The notes under the pieces were generated by a model, which had not been told where the DNA came from, searched no databases, and saw only the letters and a program-made list of their open reading frames with translations. A program made the position numbers and the translations under genes. 64,000 nucleotides of DNA from positions 226,001 to 290,000 of the forward strand of contig WAEK01000014.1 in NCBI GenBank assembly GCA_011634665.1. Reading direction: 5' to 3'. This document shows positions 58,792-64,000 of this stretch, piece by piece; the first letter of the stretch is position 1; each line of letters starts with the position of its first letter. The DNA comes from Mortierella sp. BCC40632 (Eukaryota > Mortierellomycota > Mortierellomycetes > Mortierellales > Mortierellaceae).

Positions 58792-59902
58792 ATACCATTG
58801 CAAACGGCGAACAGTGGTGATGCCTGGGGGCTATTTCTTCTATCTCTCTTTGTGCCACCATTCAACATTGAAGCTCTATTAAACTTCTATTTTAAAAAGG
58901 GCCCCTAGAGTGGTACGGAGCCAAGGACCCGGGGTGAGTGTCTATCACTCCATTGATCTACATACTCGTCTTGACTCTTTCTTTCTCTTTCTCATTCTCT
59001 CTCTCTTTTCTACTCGACATCAACAAGAGGATAGAGCGCGACTAAAGAAGAGAGAAGAAAGAGAAGAGAGAGAAAGAAAGAAAACAAGAAAGGGAGAGGC
59101 GTTGCAGTAATAAAAAAAAAAAAAAAGATATGGGCGACCAAATCGAGTGATTCACGTTGACTGGAGCAGGTGGACGGGGAGTGCAAGCTGGATGGGATGG
59201 GATGGGATGGAACAGATGGTATCTACAAGCTGTTCAAACAACAACTCATTCTTTTTATGACAACAAGATCCCAAAACATTGTTTTGGGCTCAAAAAAAAA
59301 AAAAAATGTGTACTCACAGACAGTGCCTGATCGAATACATGCGTCGGCGGGGGGAGGAGCTCTTTGTGTATGCGTCAGTCTGTCAGTCGGACGGTCGGTC
59401 GGTCGGTCGGTCTGCCCCGTCCTTCCTCTGCCTCTCAATTGCCTATCGACCCAAGGCTAGCTGCAAACAGTGCAGTACATATCATATTACAGTAGGCTGT
59501 GAGCAATTGCACCGACAAAAAAAAAAAAAAAATCACTACCATCCAGACAGACAGCCACAACAATTGAGCATGGTGCATGGCGTTTGGCTCTCACTTTGTC
59601 CCTCATTAACTTTATAAAGGTCCCTTTCCTCTCTCTCCTTCTCTCTCTCTTTCCCCTACTTCTCCTCCTTCCCGGTTTTGTCGAGAGCCACAGCACTGGG
59701 TGCCTTTTGGGCGTGGGCGTAGCTACTAGACTCCCAACTGTCTTTTTGTCATTAGCACCTTTTTTGTGCTTTATTCCTAATAGAGAGACAAGGAGAGAAA
59801 GAGAGAGTAATACGACTGTCTTGACACGAGATATACACATATAAACACAGCATTGCCTAGAGTGAGGTGGAGCAAACTCATGCAATACTAAAGAGAAGGG
59901 AG

Positions 59903-59907
<5 letters not shown>

Positions 59908-59946
<39 letters not shown>
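59908..59946. repeat. (GA)n microsatellite
   Basis: About 19 GA units shortly beyond the 3' end of the Gln-rich gene. Confidence 0.9.
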
Positions 59947-59953
<7 letters not shown>

Positions 59954-60003
59954 AAAAAAGAAAAAACAAAAAAGAAAAAGAAAGAAAATACAGACTAGCA
60001 ACT

Positions 60004-61324
60004 TCAACCTCGATAGACCGAAAACGAAGCTCGTCGGGTATCGATCCCAAAACCGGTGGTTGACGGATGGATTATCACAGGCGCGGCAGACCAGGCCTCT
60101 GGCTTGGCTAACGGACCCATCTTGCTGACATCAAACCAAGAGCTCTGTTGTGGCTGAGGTGGCATGGGTTGCTGAAGTTGGGATGGTTGTGAGCCTGGTG
60201 GGGGTAATGACTCTGGCTGTTGGTACTGATGCTGGTGCTGGTGCTGCTGTTGTTGTTGTTCGGACAGTCGTGGTTGCCACGAGTCGACATCTACCAATGG
60301 ACGGAGGACGTCTCCATTGGCTGTGCGGATGGGGACCTGTTGTTGTTCCAGCCGCTTGGGCCACGAATTACGCCTCTGAGCTTCGGTTGTTGCTCGGGTC
60401 TCGGCGGCTTGGCGGAGTATGGATTCATATTCCTTGGTCTGCTCCTCCACGAGTCGACTCCATTCTGCTAACACCTGTTGCCTCACCAATTCCTAAACGC
60501 GATCGCACACCCCATATTGTGTAAAACAAGAGATGTTTTGCTTGGGTTAGAACATTGAAAGAAAAAAAGAGAAAGCACTACTTCCATCATCTCCAATTCA
60601 TCTTTTTGACCACACATTCACTCTGTGTGGCCAACTCTTGGACTTACTTTCTCACGCTCCTCAGCTGCTCGGAAACCACCAAGGTCCATGGTTAATACGA
60701 CACCTGCCATTCCATCTTTCTCTCGACCCTTGTTCTCACCTCTCTGATTCTTTTCTCTTTCTTCTTCTTCTTCTTCTTCTTCTTCGACTTCTTCGGTCGT
60801 GTCCATCACCGACCTGATTCCTCGTCGGCGCATATATTCTTCTTGTCGACCCTCATGCATCAATCGGTAGATCTCGCGTTGGTGCTGTTCACTTCTCCAT
60901 ATTGTCGGGTCAATCTTCATTACAGGCATGTGGAGAGCGTGTCGAGGTGGGATCGTGGTCCAGGTAGTGCCTGTGCTTGACCAAGGGGTCCCCGTGGAGA
61001 TGGAGTGTCGACGAAGAGGAGATCCGTGCGTGGAAGTGACCATGCCATTGACAAGGATGGGTCCTGGCATGGAAGTCAAGGAAGAATCAGTGGAGAAGGG
61101 AGCATCGGAGCTAGTCTGACTACGCTGGCGTTGTTGAATGGTGGTTGGGGGGAAATAGACAAAGTGGGGGGCATGTTCATTCCCGGGGAAGGAGGAGAGG
61201 TTGAGAGAGAGTGTTGGCCGACATAGCGTAGCTTTTGACTACGAGCACCGCTTCCGCTGAGAGAGAGTCTTCTCGGGAGGATCAACGGGGTAGGTGCAGG
61301 CTGTGGGAAGACCAGACTGTCCAT
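60004..61324 (-). CDS. Gln-rich protein of unknown function
   Basis: Two exons on the minus strand, 60648-61324 and 60492-60004, joined in phase 0 (EEREK/ELVRQQ); ~388 aa. The start (MDSLVFPQPAPTPLILP) leads into a Ser/Pro-rich region with RSQKLRYVGQHSLS. A segment with IDPTIWRSEQHQREIYRLMHEGRQEEYMRRRG, a Glu run and a long predicted coiled coil over the splice junction follow. Then come a Gln/His repeat and a C-terminus with WFDVSKMGPLAKPEAW and RRASFSVYRG. Within exon 1 the reading frame must change near 61151-61158. In the run TTTCCCCCCAAC one C appears to be missing, since both sides are well-formed on adjoining frames. No family is recognised. Cytoplasmic or nuclear, with no signal peptide or TM segment. 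Confidence 0.65.
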
Positions 61325-61378
61325 GGTTTGAGTGGGTGGGAGACTGGGTGTGAATGCGCAAGCGTGGGGATGGGAAAA

Positions 61379-61411
<33 letters not shown>

Positions 61412-64000
61412 GTGGCGACAAGGCAGGAAAGATAGGGAGAGAGAGAGATTACGTTGAGAAAATCAAGCCTAGCAGATGGGAAAAAGTCTCTTTTAAAAAG
61501 AGAAAAAGACAGCGAGGAGAGTGAAAAAAGTCACCCAAACGCCTTCTGATCACGGGTCATTGTTGCAGCCAACACCGGAGATGCCACTTTCAGACACACG
61601 GCGGCGCACTGGGCATCCATTCAAGGTCTCTCCCGTCGGGGTCCTTTTCTCGCCATTCCCGCCTGTCTCGGCCCACCGTGGATTCGTGGACTGGCCCGGA
61701 TTCTTGGTGCTCCTGCATAAACCAGCTGCTCGTTGACCCAGGGGGCTCTCCTCTCGTTGGTCCGACCTCACACACACATACACACACGCACACACACACA
61801 CACTCTCTCTCTCTTTCTCTCTCAACCACTGTGCAGTGTATCAAATTCATTCTTTCCTGGGTCCTGAAGCCACGGATATCTACTTCTCTCGTGTCATCTT
61901 TTTCATAATATGATATTAGAGTTCAGAAACACGGCTTGGAAGTCATCTGCACACGACCTTCTTCTGTAGTATCCGACTGCATCCCGATGGACAATTCCCA
62001 GGTCATGTCGGGTCAACTACTCATCCTTTGAATGAATAACAAAGTCCAAAGTCTGCTCTGGAAGGCACAGCCATCTCGTCACACCATTCTCATTTTCCAG
62101 CAGCTTGCTGCTCTTGCTCTCCACACCATATCAACCCCAAAGTCGACGTCCTGCTCTGGAACCACGGTCAACCTACCAAAGACAATTGGTCTGCCATTGG
62201 CTGGGCCTCCTCCCCCCCCCCTCTTTTTTTTTTATTCTCCACGCAGACGCATGTTCTAGTGGGAATTTTAAGTGAACAAATACATGCTGTGAACCTGTTT
62301 TTGCTAAAATATCGTGGCAGTGCTGGACGCGTAGATTGGTGAAAGACGTTTTGAGAGTATTCTATTGCATGAAACACTAAAGACAAAGACAAATGAATCA
62401 GCAGTGGAGGATTAAAAAGAGAAACTGGATAATGTCTTTTTTAAGCGAGGACGAATCGGCATCTCTTTGAACCAGTGGCTATCTGGCTTCCTATATCAGA
62501 GCAACAGCAGGGGGGAGAGGAGAGAGTTTCTAGACCGTCAGTTCTTGCCGTTCTTCTTTGGATAGAGTCAAAGGTCTCTATGTGAGCGTGTCTACAATAG
62601 GATTCTGGCCTCGCGATCGTTGCGTATCCATTACTATCCATCACATTGTCATTACAACAATCTGCGCTTGTGCTGATCACAAGGATACTTGCCATGTAGT
62701 TGTGAGGCAGGCTATTACTCCATTCAAAGGACTCATCACTTCTCCACGGTCTCGATCTGTGACTACCGTCAGCACGGCTGGGAATGACTCCTGGCTTTAC
62801 GTTGAAAAGGAAGACGCGCCTATTTCTTCCTCTTTCCTCTCCCTTTCCTAAAAGTCCATGGATTGTTTCACAGCCAGACTAAATCGTGGGATGACTGTAA
62901 GAGAGTGGGATTAAAGCTGAAGCATTGATACGCACGCTATAGAAAATCCACTCTTGGAGCTCATTCGAACTTTTTTTTTTTTTTTTTTTTTTAGATCGCG
63001 ATCGATCGGATCGAATGAGCGATGAACATCGAAGACTCGATCAAGGTAGCCCAGTATGTAAGGCACGATGAAGAGGGATCATATCTCATTCCTCCCATTC
63101 CCCCTGCTACTTTGAGCTTGTGGGACAGAAGGGTAGTTATGGCTCTTATTTATCATATCTCCTCTCCCGGATTGCTAGTGATTTCCGTTTGACGATTGGC
63201 AAATCTTGGTGTTACAAAAAGAAAGAAAGAAAGAAAAACCTCCAAGCCTAGAAGAATAGACAGATATTGGCCACGCCGAGATACAGAGAAAAGCTACATT
63301 GTTGGAAATTGTACGATCACCTGTTTCAAGTCACCTTTGACAGCCTGAGAGTCTGAAGGAACCCGAATTTCTTGAGCGTATTTAAATGCTTCCTAGATTC
63401 TTGTAAAAAAAAACGAAAAAACGACTTAATTCAAGTACAATCCCAAGAGGTGTGTTTTGACTCTCCCTTTTTTATATATATTTATATTTTTTTTTCCACT
63501 TAAGTGGGTCTGAGGATCGTCTCCTTTGCGCACACACACAGACACACACACATACAAGACCCAAATATAAAAGAAGAAAAAAAGGCGTATCTGCTGCGGA
63601 AGGGTGGTTAAACCTGGACAAGCGCCCAGCATACCCTTTCGTCGGAGCACGCAGCTTGTAAAGATTCTTCGGACATTGTGTTAGGAGCAATTGACTAGGG
63701 AAATGGGTCGATCCAGCTTGCTATTTATTATCGGTGTTTGGATCTAATCGGTTGATGCCTACATTTCTGTCCGCTCTAGTTCTAAGCGAGAAGCGTATTG
63801 GCCGTCTACATGGCAATCGACTTGAATTGGGGGTTTCCTTGGAAATTGGCCAAGTCTCGATACAATGGGTGACTTGAGACGGTCAACGAGAGTGACCCTG
63901 AGCCATGGAGTCATATAGTGTGCGGGTGCTCGATAAGATGCTTGGCTAGCACATTTTTCAGCAATGGCTAACAGATAGTGTTTGTCTAAAAGGGATAAGT
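61325..64000. other. Right end of window, no recognised gene
   Basis: A 30-base poly-T tract (61381-61410), a short CA/CT tract (61769-61825), another poly-T (62970-62991) and palindromic GATCGCGATCGATCGGATCGA (62995 on). The frames at 61521-61736 and 62558-62851 show no family traits. A gene fragment continuing beyond the window cannot be excluded. Confidence 0.5.

Larger units (their letters stand above)
55923..60003. other. Intergenic region, purine/pyrimidine repeat-rich
   Basis: Roughly 4 kb without a supported gene. The frames are Arg/Glu, Ser/Leu or Phe-only shadows of GA/CT tracts. It contains a GA minisatellite (56533-56700), poly-T (~56295-56320), poly-A (58752-58788) and (GA)n (59908-59946). 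A minus-strand TATA-like box at 56318-56324 may serve the SH3 gene. Confidence 0.5.

Noticed and set aside
62558..62851. Plus-strand frame of 97 codons
   Set aside because: No recognisable domain and no supporting splice or promoter signals.

Overview
The window looks like nuclear DNA of a filamentous, early-diverging fungus, most likely a Mortierellomycota/Mucoromycota-type genome. The grounds are short spliceosomal introns with GTRNGT...AG borders, fungal gene families (a Dsc2/UBAC2-like rhomboid, a TCO89-like TORC1 protein, Fsf1-type sideroflexin, secreted LysM and Ser/Thr-rich proteins, kelch proteins with one membrane span), and very dense microsatellites and poly-A/T tracts between genes. 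The lineage is inferred; no rRNA or mitochondrial marker is present. Exon borders below were worked out by hand from splice motifs, reading phase and paralogue or family comparison.

Layout. 0.6-5.9 kb: two intronless tandem paralogues with a Myb/SANT-like N-terminal region, and a third gene that is probably a divergent copy. 6.5-8.8 kb (minus): kelch-propeller surface protein 1. 11.3-12.2 kb: secreted LysM protein with a Lys/Pro tail that carries two apparent frameshifts. 13.1-14.6 kb: decayed Tc1/mariner element with TA-flanked degenerate inverted repeats. 16.2-16.6 kb: small Ser/Thr-rich secreted protein. 17.6-21.5 kb (minus): kelch protein 2, with a long repeat-rich intron. 24.4-25.8 kb (minus) and 26.2-28.7 kb (plus): a divergent pair, a Dsc2/UBAC2-like UBA rhomboid and cytosolic aspartyl-tRNA synthetase. 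30.6-38.6 kb (plus): acidic single-span membrane protein, TCO89-like TORC1 subunit candidate, SUT/SLC45-type sugar transporter. 39.0-40.99 kb (minus): mitochondrial sideroflexin. 41.9-46.7 kb (minus): large RING-H2 E3 candidate. 46.7-53.5 kb: gene-poor, repeat-rich interval. 53.5-55.9 kb (minus): Fus1-like membrane protein with an SH3 domain. 60.0-61.3 kb (minus): Gln-rich protein of unknown function. 61.3-64.0 kb: nothing recognised.

Functional themes are housekeeping (AspRS, sideroflexin, ER/Golgi quality control), nutrient handling (sugar transporter, TORC1 candidate) and an unusual number of cell-surface proteins: two kelch proteins, a Fus1-like SH3 protein, an acidic single-span protein, a LysM protein and a Ser/Thr-rich secreted protein. 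The two kelch genes share exon phases and a small phase 0/1 middle exon, one entered from a GC donor. Three genes (LysM, sugar transporter, Gln-rich protein) each show one- or two-base reading conflicts at homopolymers or repeats, which may be assembly indels or real lesions.
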